Shown piece by piece: positions 54,317 through 64,000 of a stretch of DNA of 64,000 nucleotides. The translations under genes were made by a program, and so were the position numbers. Below the pieces are notes generated by a model that made no database searches, was not told the DNA's origin, and saw nothing but the letters and a program-made list of their open reading frames with translations. Location: the NCBI GenBank assembly GCA_034359265.1, contig CP136890.1:65969501-66033500 (forward strand), given 5' to 3'. This DNA comes from Canna indica. Taxonomy: Eukaryota; Streptophyta; Magnoliopsida; Zingiberales; Cannaceae. The stretch's first letter is position 1, and each line of letters begins with the position of its first letter.

Positions 54317-56768
54317 CTTGAAGGATACACCACCTCAAGGTTGCAACTTTAAGTCATTATGATGGCTTAGGAATGAAAATTGGCATCTAAGTAAGCTTGG
54401 TATCATCTCCTTTACTTTATTTGAATCCATTCAAGTTGGAGATTATGATACTTGTTTAATTCAAGTTGTTTCTTACCGCTCTTAATATATTTATCAAATG
54501 ATTTTTGATTTTTGATTTCTGGTTTATTCGGAGACCTATGTAGCCTGTAATGAGCTCATGCGACCTTGTCGTTTTAAATCATAGGCTCATTGTGGCCTTT
54601 CGATTTTCAACCAATAGGAAGGGTTGGAGATCATGTTTTCATTTATATTATTTTTGTGATCTCTTAAAATTTATTTTGGTATCACTTGATTTTATTTAAA
54701 ACGGATTTCAAACCATTTAGCAAAGTGAACTTTGATAATGATACTTGGTGCTTCTCTTTGCTTTTTGGTTGGGTTAGCTTGCTAAGTAGCTATATTTTCT
54801 CTAAAATATTAGTGTAGATTACTTGCAAGTTATAAGTACTTTAGGAAGGCTAATAACTAGGAAGAAAATAGTAAGTTTGGCAAATTATCATGAATAAGAA
54901 ATAACTTCGACAAATTTAAAATCTTAGTGTTATACCTAAATGTTTAAGCTTAAGTTATGTCTCTATACTCATGATTAAAATTGCATGCTAAACTCTTGAA
55001 TTCTCATAAGTAGGTAGAATTTTAGTATTTAGACAAATTTCATTGAATGAAACTTGCTCTAGGTTAATATTCACTATTAGAGACATTCTTTTAAGTCCAA
55101 ACTAGTTAAACATGTTTAGAGATCTTATTCCTCAAATGTTTCACATCTTAAGATCTCTTTGATTAATTTTGATATCATGATAACCTCTTTAAAATGAATC
55201 TTCACTATCTAGCATAGGTTGAAATTTTGAAATGAAACTTTTGCATTGATCCTTTTCTGTTTAGTAAGTTAGCTTGCTAATTGGTATATGATTTCATTAT
55301 GATACTAATGAAGCCTACTTGCAAGTTGAGAAAGTGGTAAAATTTGGAAGGCTAAAGCAAAATGAAAAGAAAGTAGAAATTTTGAAATTTGTCAAGAAAT
55401 GAGGTATGAGTTTCATTTTGGCAAAATATTTGCATATCACCTCTATTTTCTTGATAAAATTATTTCTCTATGCTCATGAATGATCTTGAATCATAATTGA
55501 TTGAAATCTCATGCTTGTTTGAATTTCATGACAAAAATTTGATACTTAGGCAATTTCATGAAACCTTGTTTGAATGAAATATGCCCTGGGTAGAATTTCA
55601 TCTTAGAGACTTCATTTTAAGTTGAAACATGATAAACATGTTTGGTTCACTCATGATTTACTTTCATGTGATTAAAATTGAAAAATCATGAGAAAATAGA
55701 TAAATTGATAACAATTTCACTTTAGGAGACCTAAAGTTGAGTAGAGTTGACTTAAGTCAACAAATTGACTTAGAAACTTCATTTTAGGTCCAAACTTCCC
55801 AAACATGTCTAGATTTACTCATGTTAGGTGTCCATGTGCTTAAATTTAAAAAACTATGAGTAAATATTAAAATTTGATACTTAGCAATTTCATGTTATCA
55901 TGCTTATTTATGAATGACATCGTGCTAAGGTAAAATTTTGACCAAATGACATTATTTTCATTTCAAACTTCTCAAACATGCTTTAAATGATTAGATCTTG
56001 ATATCTGGAAAGTTTGAATGAAAATTGAGAACTTTTGAAAAATATCTAATATTTACGAAAATGCCACTAGATTTCAAATATTTTTAGAAAATTGCAGAAA
56101 ATTGATTTTTCGATGATTCTTGAAACTGCATGTTCTATAAAAAATCTATTTTCTTCAGCAAAAATTTCAAAAATTCTCACTAAGAATACGATTTGATATG
56201 AGTTTTTGAAATTGGATTCCAAAATTTTAAAGTATCGTTCTTTCCAAGTGTTCATTTTTCCCATACTTTGATTTTTGGTCCAATCCTCGAATGAGACTTC
56301 AAGTATGATATTTTGAATTCACATTTGGTATCGATCCACTCATGTGATGATAAAAATCATTTCATAAATGATTTTTGACTCCTTGATCGATACATGAAAA
56401 TATCAATACTTAAGCCTATACATGATCTCTAAACTTGGAATGTATTTATCATCTAATGCTATCATGTATGATTTAGTCTCATATTAGATAGTTGTCTTTT
56501 CATCCCTTTGGTTGAGATTTTCATATTTCATGAAAAATATTTTTTAGAGTCTCAACTTTGACTATAGGATGACTTTTCTTGCCCTTTTTGATTGATGTCG
56601 AAAGGGAGAGAAAAATATAGGTAAAAGGGAAAAAAATATAGAAAAATCATGCATATAGATAGGGGAGTTTATTTCCATAGATATGCATGTTGATAAGGGG
56701 AGAAATCCCTTAGTTGATATCTTTTATGCTTTAATATATATATTTTCTTAAGGATGTTTGTCATCATC
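54317..56768 (+). other. Non-coding interior of outer copia element
   Basis: Continues the outer element after the inner insertion. It matches the inner interior in reverse: AGGTTGCAACTT, GGAAATTGGCATCTA-like text, ATTTCAACC.ATAGGAAGGGTTGGAGATC, and CATGAAAAATATTTTTTAGAG. About 1 kb shorter than the inner copy. No open frame of note. Confidence 0.8.
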
Positions 56769-57216
56769 AAAAAGGGGGAGATTGTTGGCTTAAGGTTTTC
56801 AACCTTGGTCTTAATCTCGGTTTTGATGATAACAAACATGGAACTAATATTTCATTGAGATAATCTTTCAGGTTCCATATCGGATAGCGCACGACGTCCT
56901 CGATCGAAAATATCGAAGAAATCGAGAAATCGGAAAGATGTTGGTCGTCGCGCTCGGTTTCGTCGGGAAGATAGAGTATAGGTTTAGGGTGTCTAGTTTA
57001 TATTGTAATATCCTCATGATGATGCATAAGAACACAAAAACCATCCCTGAATCCCAAAACATGAAAACTCGAAAACCGTCCTGAATTCACTAAGCCTAGG
57101 GAGCTTTTGATTTGTACTAGACCCCACGAACTAGATTTTGAGTCTTAAGGATTTTGATTTTTTAGATATTTTTATTGAATCCAAATAGGAGTAATTCTTA
57201 TATAACATTTATGTTT
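56769..57216 (+). mobile_element. Polypurine tract and truncated 3' LTR of outer copia element
   Basis: AAAAAGGGGGAGAT (56,769-56,782) then TGTTGGCTTAAGGTTTTC from 56,783. The LTR follows the 5' copy for about 310 bp, skips a segment after CCTAGGGAGCT, and stops at AAAGTTATTA, where gypsy sequence (TGGGTTGAGTCAGAACCC) begins. Confidence 0.88.
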
Positions 57217-58480
57217 TAAAGTTATTATGGGTTGAGTCAGAACCCAAGATGAGTTCAGGTTTTGTCGAGGTTCGAGTATGAGTTAAGTGAGTCATGGAGC
57301 TATCTTTGGAAAGCAAGATGAGGGATTAAAACCCTCATCTTGCAGCCGTGCGACTCATCCCTTGAGTCGCACAAGGCTGCCTAGGGGAAGAGAGGAAGAA
57401 GAGCAAGGGAAAGCTAGGAGGACTTGGATCGATCCGGGATTTTGCGTCATCGCCAGAAAATTTCAACTCGTGGTCGCCCGATCTTTCGTTCTCCGCAATC
57501 TAGGTGAGTGGTTGGATTCGAAAATATGGGGGAGACGGGTGGCCGAACCCCTAGTGGTGATAGGATCGTGTTTCTCATGATTTTTCCGACAAATCGAGTT
57601 TTCGTAGTTGTAGATATATGCTTCTTGTAACAATACTCACCGGATCGCTTTGTTTCTCATCATTTTTCTCAGATCTAGGGCTGCCGAATCATGGGGAAAG
57701 GGGAAAGGTCATGCCAAAATTTTCCCCAATCCCCTTGATGGAAGTAGAGCCCTTAGAAGATCATAAATCTCCCACTGAAGCACTCTCCGTCGTTGATTTC
57801 ACATATGAAACAGTTTGATTTCCCTAGAACTCCTAGGTGTGGCCGAATGAACCCTACACCTTATGAAGAGGGTTCGGCCAAGGGTAAGGGAAAAGGGTAA
57901 ATTAGTCCACATGACATTATGATATATCGAAGATGAAGAGTTAGGAGTGTAGTTAAAGCCTTCCTTCCCTTTCCTACTCTAAGGGCCATGGCCGAGCAAG
58001 GTTTCCCTTGCTCAAGGCTCGGCCAAGCCTAGGGAGGGGGAAAGAGGGAGACCTTAGATGGAAACTTCTATGGTTATAAAGTTCAAGTTATAGAGACATC
58101 ATGATACTTAGGAAGAATGCTAACCATAGTAAGTAAATTGATTGATTTAGGAGATTGTAGGAATGCTAGCTTAATGACCATCCTTAGCCCATTCAATCTT
58201 TAAATTTTGAAATGATGTATTAGTTTACCATGTTTAGTATTTCATGCATTATTGAATTCCTTGCTACCTTGCCATGCTAGATAAATAGTCTCTTATTGAG
58301 CTTAATTTTAAAGGTAGTGTATAATTGTTATGTATGAATATCATAGCTATATATGGTATATGTTGTAAAGAATGCTTATTTCTCTTTAGATAGCATGCTG
58401 TCCAAAAAATTTTATGGGCTGAATTCCAAGGTCAGTACAAGGAATTTCTCACCCAAGGTAGTGTAGAATGTTAGATAATA
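57217..58480 (+). mobile_element. Chromovirus (gypsy) LTR fragment, left
   Basis: Homologous to 59,396-60,030: TGGGTTGAGTCAGAACCC, GAGTCATGGAGCTATCTTTGG, CGATCTTTCGTTCTCCGCAA and GGATCGCTTTGTTTCTCATC. The first about 200 bp of the LTR are missing. It carries a middle section (57,870-58,440) that is deleted from the next LTR. Its right edge is not sharp. Confidence 0.7.
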
Positions 58481-58607
58481 TGTAGGACATCGCGAGACGC
58501 TCAACGTATATATATGGAAACTTAGCTAGGAGATCGGATCACTTCTAGGACTTCTTGTAAACATTTGGAAACCTAGAACTCTTAGGTGTACACATTTTGA
58601 AAGGGCG
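58481..58607 (+). other. Junction between LTR fragment and integrase end
   Basis: Short sequence without recognised coding. A large internal deletion must have removed the primer site, gag and most of pol here. Confidence 0.45.
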
Positions 58608-59186
58608 GCATAAATTATTGCTGGCGAGAAAGTAAAGGCCATAAAGGAAAGATTGCTGGCGGCCCAGAGTCGACAGAAAATGTATGCTGACAAGAAGGCA
58701 AGGGAATTTGAATTTGCAGAGGGTGACTTAGTCTTTCTGAGGGTCTCTCCTATGAAAGGGGTGGTCCGGTTTGGGAAGAAGGGTAAGCTAAGCCCTAGAT
58801 ACATTGGGCATTTTCCCATTCTCAAGTGAAGGGACGAGGTGGCCTATGAGTTGGCATTACCTCCTTGCCTGAGCAGAGTGCACCCGGTCTTCCATGTATC
58901 GATGTTGCAGAAGTATGTAAAAGATGATTCGCATGTGATCGAGCCCTCTTCTATTGAGGTAGATTCGGCCATCTCATTCGAGGAAAGGCCGATAGAGATT
59001 CTTGATCGCCAAATCAGGAAGCTAAGGTCCAAAGAAATTCCCCTGGTAAAGGTCAGATGGAAGCACCATTCCGGGCAAGAGGCCACTTGGGAGGTAGAGC
59101 TGGACTTGAGAGAGAGCTACCCTTCCTTGTTCGAGGAGCCTGTAAGTCCTTGTTATTCAAGTAAATTCGAGGACAAATTCCCTTAA
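58608..59186 (+). pseudogene. Chromovirus integrase C-terminus and chromodomain
   Basis: Reads ALKERL-type text as AIKERLLAAQSRQKMYADKK, then GDLVFLRVSPMKG and KLSPRYIGHFPIL, a TGA at 58,827-58,829, then VAYELALPPCLSRVHPVFHV, SMLQKYVKDDSHV, ILDRQIRKLRSKEIPLVKV and RWKHHSGQEATWEVE. This is the end of a Ty3/gypsy polyprotein with the chromodomain typical of the Tekay/Del clade. The stop at 59,184-59,186 is followed within 15 bp by a purine tract and the LTR. Confidence 0.88.
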
Positions 59187-61018
59187 GGGGGAAGGTTTTA
59201 AGACCCGAAAAAAATTTCTAATATAAAAATCTGTTTTTGTGCAACGCGACAGACCAGGGGGTAGTCAGGTCGAGCCTCAGGATCGCCTCGAGTGAAAAGG
59301 TATGACTCAACTAATGATTCATGGAATCTATGTAGGTGATTAAGTTTCCATTTATGAATTCATTCCTTAAATCAACTTAAATTGATTCATATTATGGGTT
59401 GAGTCAGAACCCAAGAAGAGTTCGAGTTTATTCGAGATTCGAGTATGAGTTAAGTGAGTCATGGAGCTATCTTTGGAAAGCTAGATGAGGGATTAAAACC
59501 CTCATCTTGCAACCGTGCGACTCATCTCTTGAGTCGCACAAGGCTACCTAGGGGGAGAGAGGAAGAAGAGCAAGGGAAAGCTAGGAGGACTTGGATCGAT
59601 CCGAGATTTTGCGTCGTCGCTAGAAAATTTCAAGTCATGGTCGCCCGATCTTTCGTTCTCCGCAATCTAGGTGAGTGGTTGGATTCGAAAATATGGGGGA
59701 GGCGGGTGGCCGAACCCCTAGTGGTGATAGGATCGTGTTTCTCGCGATTTTTCCGACAAATCGAGTTTTCGTAGTTGTAGATATATGCTTATTGTAACAA
59801 TACTTACCGGATCGCTTTGTTTCTCATCGTTTTTCTCAGATCTAGGGCTGGCGGATAATGGGGAAAGGGGAAAGGTCATGCCAAAATTTTCCCCAATCCC
59901 CTTGATGGAAGTAGAGCCCTTAGATGATTATAAATCTCCCACTGAAGCACTCTCCGTCGTTGATTTCACATATGAAACAATTTGATTTCCCTAGAACTCC
60001 TAGGTGTGGCCGAATGAACCCTACACATCATGAAAGGGCGGCAAAAATTGTTGACCTTGTAGCCCGGATTAGGGCCAGATACGAGCAATGGCCCAAAGTG
60101 TATATATGGAAACCCTAAGACATTGATTGTGTGATGTGCTTGAGATGGTCCGCCGAGGAGAGTGGAGGTCGGGAATGATCAATGCTCAGCTCGACCAGTG
60201 TTGGGTCTTGAGGTGCGCCAGCGGGCCAGCTAGGTGCCAGACCCCAGTTGAGTGGGACTAGCTATCCTTACCCCAGACGGTATCCGCAGACTAGTGGACC
60301 ATCCTAGTCGACGGCCCGGGATTGTTTGCTTACATCTTGAGATGATATGGTCGATGGCCAGTATGATACTACCTGATATGGAAGGGACGGCTGTAGCAGA
60401 GAATTTATTCCATAAGTAGGCCCAAGGGCCGGATGCTAGAGGCTTGATAGGCCGAGATGGCAGGTTATCACATGTTCAGTTTGTACAGATTGACCCATTG
60501 GGGTCGGTTTCGTATTAGAAGTAGTTTACCTCTTTGTACATTCATTTTGTTGTCTTATATGATATATATGTATGACTGAGGCTTATGTGGAGGTTCACTA
60601 GAGCCACTCACTGAGTCCCAAGTGGACTCACAGTTTATTCTTTACTTTTACAGAGCATGATCAGTGACTTGGCTTATCGACATGGTGCAGTTGGTGGACA
60701 GGAGGTGGTGCCATATCTCGTAGCGGCGTCCATGAGTCTTAAACCAGTGTCTAGTAGTGTTTGTTTTGTTTTTGCACTGACAGTTGTATTTGAAAAAGAG
60801 TTGTAAAACTTGTTTCTTGAACGTTCTGTTATTTTGATGTGGATGTTCTTACTTGTTTTGGAAAACATAAAAATTATGACTTTGAAAACTTTTAATAAAG
60901 TGTGTTGAGATTTCTATTATTCGATATGTCTTGGTTTCCTTGTGTCAGTGTAGACAGTAGTCTACAGAGCAGGATGTAGGCCCTGGCCGGTCACACTACC
61001 CTTAGTTGGGGTGTGACA
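59187..61018 (+). mobile_element. Chromovirus LTR with purine tract before and primer site after
   Basis: AAGGGGGAAGG precedes TTTAAGACCCGAAAA (LTR from about 59,197). The LTR ends GGTGTGACA at 61,018. It matches 57,217-57,840 and the start of 62,981 onward, and lacks a middle section present in the left copy. It follows an integrase end as a 3' LTR should, yet is followed by a primer-site sequence as a 5' LTR should. Confidence 0.8.
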
Positions 61019-61020
61019 AA

Positions 61021-61040
61021 GTTGGTATCAGATCACTAGG
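61021..61040 (+). other. Primer-binding-site-like sequence after chromovirus LTR
   Basis: GTTGGTATCAGATCACTAGG begins two bases after the LTR end; TGGTATCAGA is the tRNA-Met complement used by this clade. Coding sequence does not follow. Copia interior begins within about 30 bp. Confidence 0.7.
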
Positions 61041-61059
61041 TCATAAAAGTTTAAATGAA

Positions 61060-61910
61060 AACTAAAAATGAATTGATTTTTTTAATATATTTATGAAAAT
61101 GCCACTATAAGATTAAGTGAATTTTATAAAAATGTATAAAAATATTTTTTGGTAGATTTTGGAACCCGCACTTTCATTGTAAAATCTAATTTATGCTGTT
61201 AAAATTTGAAAAAAAATCACCAAGAACGAAATCATTTTTAGATTTTAAAAATTTAAAATATCATTATATTCATGTATTCATGTATTCATATTACAATACT
61301 TTGATTTATCGTATTGATTTTGAATACTAACTTTGACCATAATGTGTAATTTCACATTTACAATCATGAATGATATGCCTTGAGTTGATACATTCGGATA
61401 TATTTTGAAAAATCATTTTAAAAGTTTCGACTTTGATAATATAGGGTGTATGTTTCTTACTCTTTTTGATTTTTTTTTAACAAAGATAAAAAGTCATAAT
61501 AGGTGACCATATTAGGGATCGAATCCTATATCTCTAGGCAACATACAACATGTTAAAAGGGGGAGAATACATGTTAAGGGATAGAATTTTTGAAGAATCC
61601 ATACATATAGTTAGGGAGTGCTTTTATTTTGATATACATGTTGATAGGGGGAGAAATCCCAAGTATGATACTTTTTGTGCTTTCATGAAATTATTTTTAT
61701 ACAAGTGTTTGTCATCATTAAAAAGGGAGAGATTGTTGGCCTAAGATTTTCAACATTGGTCTTAATCTCAGTTTTGATGATAACAAACTCGGAACAAATA
61801 TTTTATTGAGAAATAACTTCATGTTCCAAGTCAAATAGTCCTTAACGTCCACGATCGAAAGATCGATGCGGTATCGAGAAATTCCAAGAGGACGTTGATC
61901 GACGATTAGA
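61060..61910 (+). mobile_element. Third copia relic: interior tail, polypurine tract, LTR start
   Basis: GAAAATGCCACTA and AAAATCTAATTTATGC match the outer interior near 56,050-56,160. The AAAAAGGGAGAGAT tract and TGTTGGCCTAAGATTTTC (LTR from 61,735) follow. The LTR is recognisable for about 170 bp (TTTTGATGATAACAAACTC; GATCGATGC) and then lost. Confidence 0.8.
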
Positions 61911-62365
61911 AATTACTATGATACTAAGGGAATTTGTTCGTTTCATAATTTGTCCAGTATAATACAAGGTTAGTCAGTATAGTATAAAGTTGTACAAGAC
62001 AGTACAAGGAATTATCTCCTATTCGTTACGCATAACACTAGACAAATTTAGTAATGTCCTACATTTGTTGTTGTTTTGTAGTCACAACCAGGACACGAGA
62101 TAAGAGGTGTCAAGTGGAAACCAATAACTATTTAGTTTTTCGGATATAGATTGATGGCATTGTTATAACTTTTAGACTTTGCCTTGTTATTTCAATTTTG
62201 AGTAACAAGAAAAGGGACATGTTGTTATGTCCTAGGGCATGATTTGTGTTTCGTCTTTAGCAATATTATGCAAACGAACGCTAGACAGCATATGTTGTCT
62301 AGTCAAAACGAATGAACCTTACTTGTTATTACATGCCTTATAGGATAATTGACCAATTAATTTCA
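61911..62365. other. Unassigned sequence
   Basis: Moderately AT-rich with the palindromic words GTACAAG and ATACAAGG near 61,970-62,010. No gene, terminal repeat or RNA structure was recognised. Confidence 0.4.
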
Positions 62366-62945
62366 TAAGTCTAAATCAATAATGTAATACATTGGTTTAG
62401 TCCAACATCATGAGTATATTTGAGGAAGTATATTTGATGTTGTGTTGGTTTATAATTAATGCTTGATATGTGTGCTACTATATATCAACTTTCGCTTAAG
62501 AATTTTAATTGGGCTAATGGTTTGGACCTATTAAGTCAGTTATCTTATTAAGTCGACTTGAGTTGGATGTGATTACTAGGCTCGGCTAGGCTAGGCTAGT
62601 TGGATGAGAAAGGGCATAGTACTAGGCTAGGCATCGACTTGGATGTGATTACTGGTATGTGTTAGACTTGAGTTGGGTCATAAGTGGCCAAGATTAAAAT
62701 ACTCCATGTAGTCCCACATCGATAGTATATTAGATGATGTGTTGGTTTATAAGGTTTGATAGACGTGCTACTATCAATTTTCGCTTAAGAATTTTAATTA
62801 GACCAATGTTTGGACCTATGAAGTTGATGGATCAATTATCTCATGAGCCAATTGTAATAAATTATGGCCTAGTCGGCCTATGAAGTTAATGGCGCCTATA
62901 AAGTTGACATGTGATAATTGATATTAGAGCAAAACCTAGTTATTG
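62366..62945 (+). repeat. Paired short repeat with snRNA-type promoter motifs
   Basis: Two related copies about 311 bp apart. The second has TAGTCCCACATCG (62,709-62,721), then GATGTGTTGGTTTATAAGG, GTGCTACTATCAA, TTTTCGCTTAAGAATTTTAA. The first has the drifted TAGTCCAACATCATGAG and then the same order, with TGTTGGTTTATAATTAATG. GTCCCACATCG is the plant USE of snRNA genes, with TTTATA 24 nt downstream, a spacing used for Pol III. A TTGATATTAGAGCA word at 62,917-62,930 resembles a tRNA-Met primer site, so these might be LTRs of a miniature retroelement. Confidence 0.6.
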
Positions 62946-62980
62946 ATTTGATGAGAGAGCCTATGTGAGAAATGATTATT

Positions 62981-64000
62981 CTGTAAGATTCGAAAAATTT
63001 CCTAATATAAAATTTTTATTTTTGATGCAGCGCACCGGATCGGAGGTTAGCCAGGTCGAGCCGCGGAAATCGCCTCGAGTAGAAGGTATAACCCGACCCA
63101 TGGAAATATGAAGTTAAATTGGTTCAATGGTTATTTTAATTTCTTTCTTGCTTATGATGTCTTATTAAGTCGAGTTCGACTCATGAGTGCGGATAGGGTC
63201 GGAGTCCGAATCTGACTCAGATCGAACCGAGTACAAGTCAAGTCAAGTGAGGAGCAAATGGGTCATTGGATGATGGGAATAAAACCCCTCACCCAAGCCA
63301 CCCGTGCGGCTCAAAGAGAGAGCCGCATGCAGCCCATCAAGAGGGAGAAAGGGAGAGAGGAGGAGGAGATCTTGTCAGCGTCGAGTTCACGGCGACGCTC
63401 GAGGAGATCAGAATCTCGTTTCATCAAGATTTCTTCGCGATCCAACCAAGGTGAGTGGTTAGAGTAGATGTTAAAGGGAGGCGGGTGGTCGGCCCCATGG
63501 ATTTTGAAATCGAAGTTTTTCTTCGCGAGTTTTGCCGATCGAGTTGTTTCTCCTGTTAGATTTTTAAATTTGTTGTGCATACTGTGATTTCATGTTTGAA
63601 AACATGTCTATTTCTTGTTTTAAGGGGCTGGTCGAGTCGAGGAAAAAGGGGAAAGGTCATGCCGAATTTTTTTCCAATTTCCTCGCTCATCTCGCAACTC
63701 GCGTATCGATTTGTATTCATTTTGTTTTCGATTTTGGATTGATGCTCGAGTGGATGCCGCAGCCAAGTCCACCACCCCTAGAGGTTCGGCCGAGCATGGT
63801 CATCATCTTGCTCAAGTTGGCCGAGCAGTAGAAGGGGGAAAAGTAGGGTTGTTTGTATTGGATTGTTGGATCTCTTATTTTATCGCCTTAACTCGCACAT
63901 TCATGTTTAAATGTTAGATTAAATTTGAAGTTTATATTTACTGTTCTATTGGTTAAAATGCATAGATTCCAGCCCCTTCCAACATGGATTGTTCGGCCGA
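62981..64000 (+). mobile_element. Chromovirus LTR, right copy, runs off the window
   Basis: Begins TGTAAGATTCGAAAAATTTCC, matching the LTR start at 59,197. Shares GCCAGGTCGAGCC, GAAATCGCCTCGAGT, AAGGTGAGTGGTTAGA-like text and GGGGAAAGGTCATGCC with the other two copies. Only about 1 kb is visible, so its partner LTR and any coding region lie beyond 64,000. Confidence 0.8.

Larger units (their letters stand above)
43610..57216 (+). mobile_element. Gag-only copia retrotransposon, outer copy
   Basis: Order on plus: 5' LTR (43,610-45,342), primer site, gag (45,411-46,809), insertion of another copy (46,842-54,311), non-coding interior (54,317-56,768), polypurine tract, and a 3' LTR cut short at 57,216. 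Without the insertion the element would be about 6.1 kb plus the missing part of the 3' LTR. There is no protease, integrase, RT or RNase H anywhere. The left flank is TCATG; the right flank is lost. Confidence 0.9.

Noticed and set aside
1..64000. CRISPR arrays, bacterial operons, tRNA or rRNA genes
   Set aside because: No regularly spaced short direct repeats with unique spacers, no prokaryotic gene organisation, and no tRNA or rRNA sequence recognised by eye; primer sites only match the tRNA 3' end.

Overview
This is plant nuclear DNA from a transposon-rich, intergenic part of a fairly large angiosperm genome. The evidence is a stack of plant-specific element families: PIF/Harbinger, CACTA (En/Spm), Ty1/copia and Ty3/gypsy elements (Tat and chromovirus lineages), L1 LINE, and hAT-like and Mutator-like MITEs. 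Coding pieces are split by GT-AG introns. I found no intact host gene, rRNA, tRNA, CRISPR array or bacterial-type operon. The species cannot be named from this sequence.

Layout. 1-5,400: a decayed PIF/Harbinger element with a Myb/SANT-like gene and a DDE transposase, both plus strand. 5,942-6,229: a MITE. 6,886-8,492: a solo copia LTR (target duplication TTTAG). 8,580-15,290: a plus-strand Tat/gypsy remnant (LTR end, primer site, RT/RNase H debris, tandem repeats, promoter of an antisense gene), split by a second LTR (10,112-13,061) that carries a hAT-like MITE. 15,294-22,461: CACTA element 1, genes on minus. 23,600-24,564: L1 remnant, minus. 24,565-40,930: a long minus-strand Tat element. 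It reads LTR, gag-protease, a 111-bp repeat array, an antisense gene with its own promoter, then LTR. It is interrupted by two solo copia LTRs and by CACTA element 2 (26,892-33,875, plus strand, target duplication GGA). 40,935-42,570: a second Tat gag copy split by a hAT-like MITE (target duplication ATGGAGAC). 43,610-57,216: a gag-only copia element on plus, with a second copy of the same family nested inside it on minus (46,842-54,311, target duplication GAGGG). 57,217-64,000: chromovirus LTRs and an integrase end, a third copia tail, and a short repeat carrying snRNA-type promoter elements.

The dominant family is a non-autonomous copia retrotransposon: LTRs of about 1.5-1.7 kb, a tRNA-Met primer site, one gag gene with coiled coil, about 3.4 kb of non-coding interior, a polypurine tract, and no pol. 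Six insertions are visible. Its LTRs carry arrays of GGTCGACC/GGTCGATC-type palindromes upstream of a TATA box. Any movement would depend on pol supplied elsewhere.

The two CACTA elements lie about 4.4 kb apart in opposite orientation. Each has a TnpD-like DDE transposase gene, a TnpA-like (Transposase_24) gene, AGCAACGGC subterminal repeats, and an almost perfect hairpin with ~90-bp arms upstream of the transposase start codon. Element 1 is nearly intact (one 1-nt deletion and one nonsense codon seen). Element 2 has many stops, mostly CGA to TGA or TGG/CAG to stop, as expected from decay of methylated cytosines.

The best candidates for under-described biology are the gag-only family with its palindrome-array LTRs, the conserved CACTA hairpin, the antisense promoter-driven gene of the Tat elements, and the USE/TATA-bearing short repeat near 62.4-62.9 kb.
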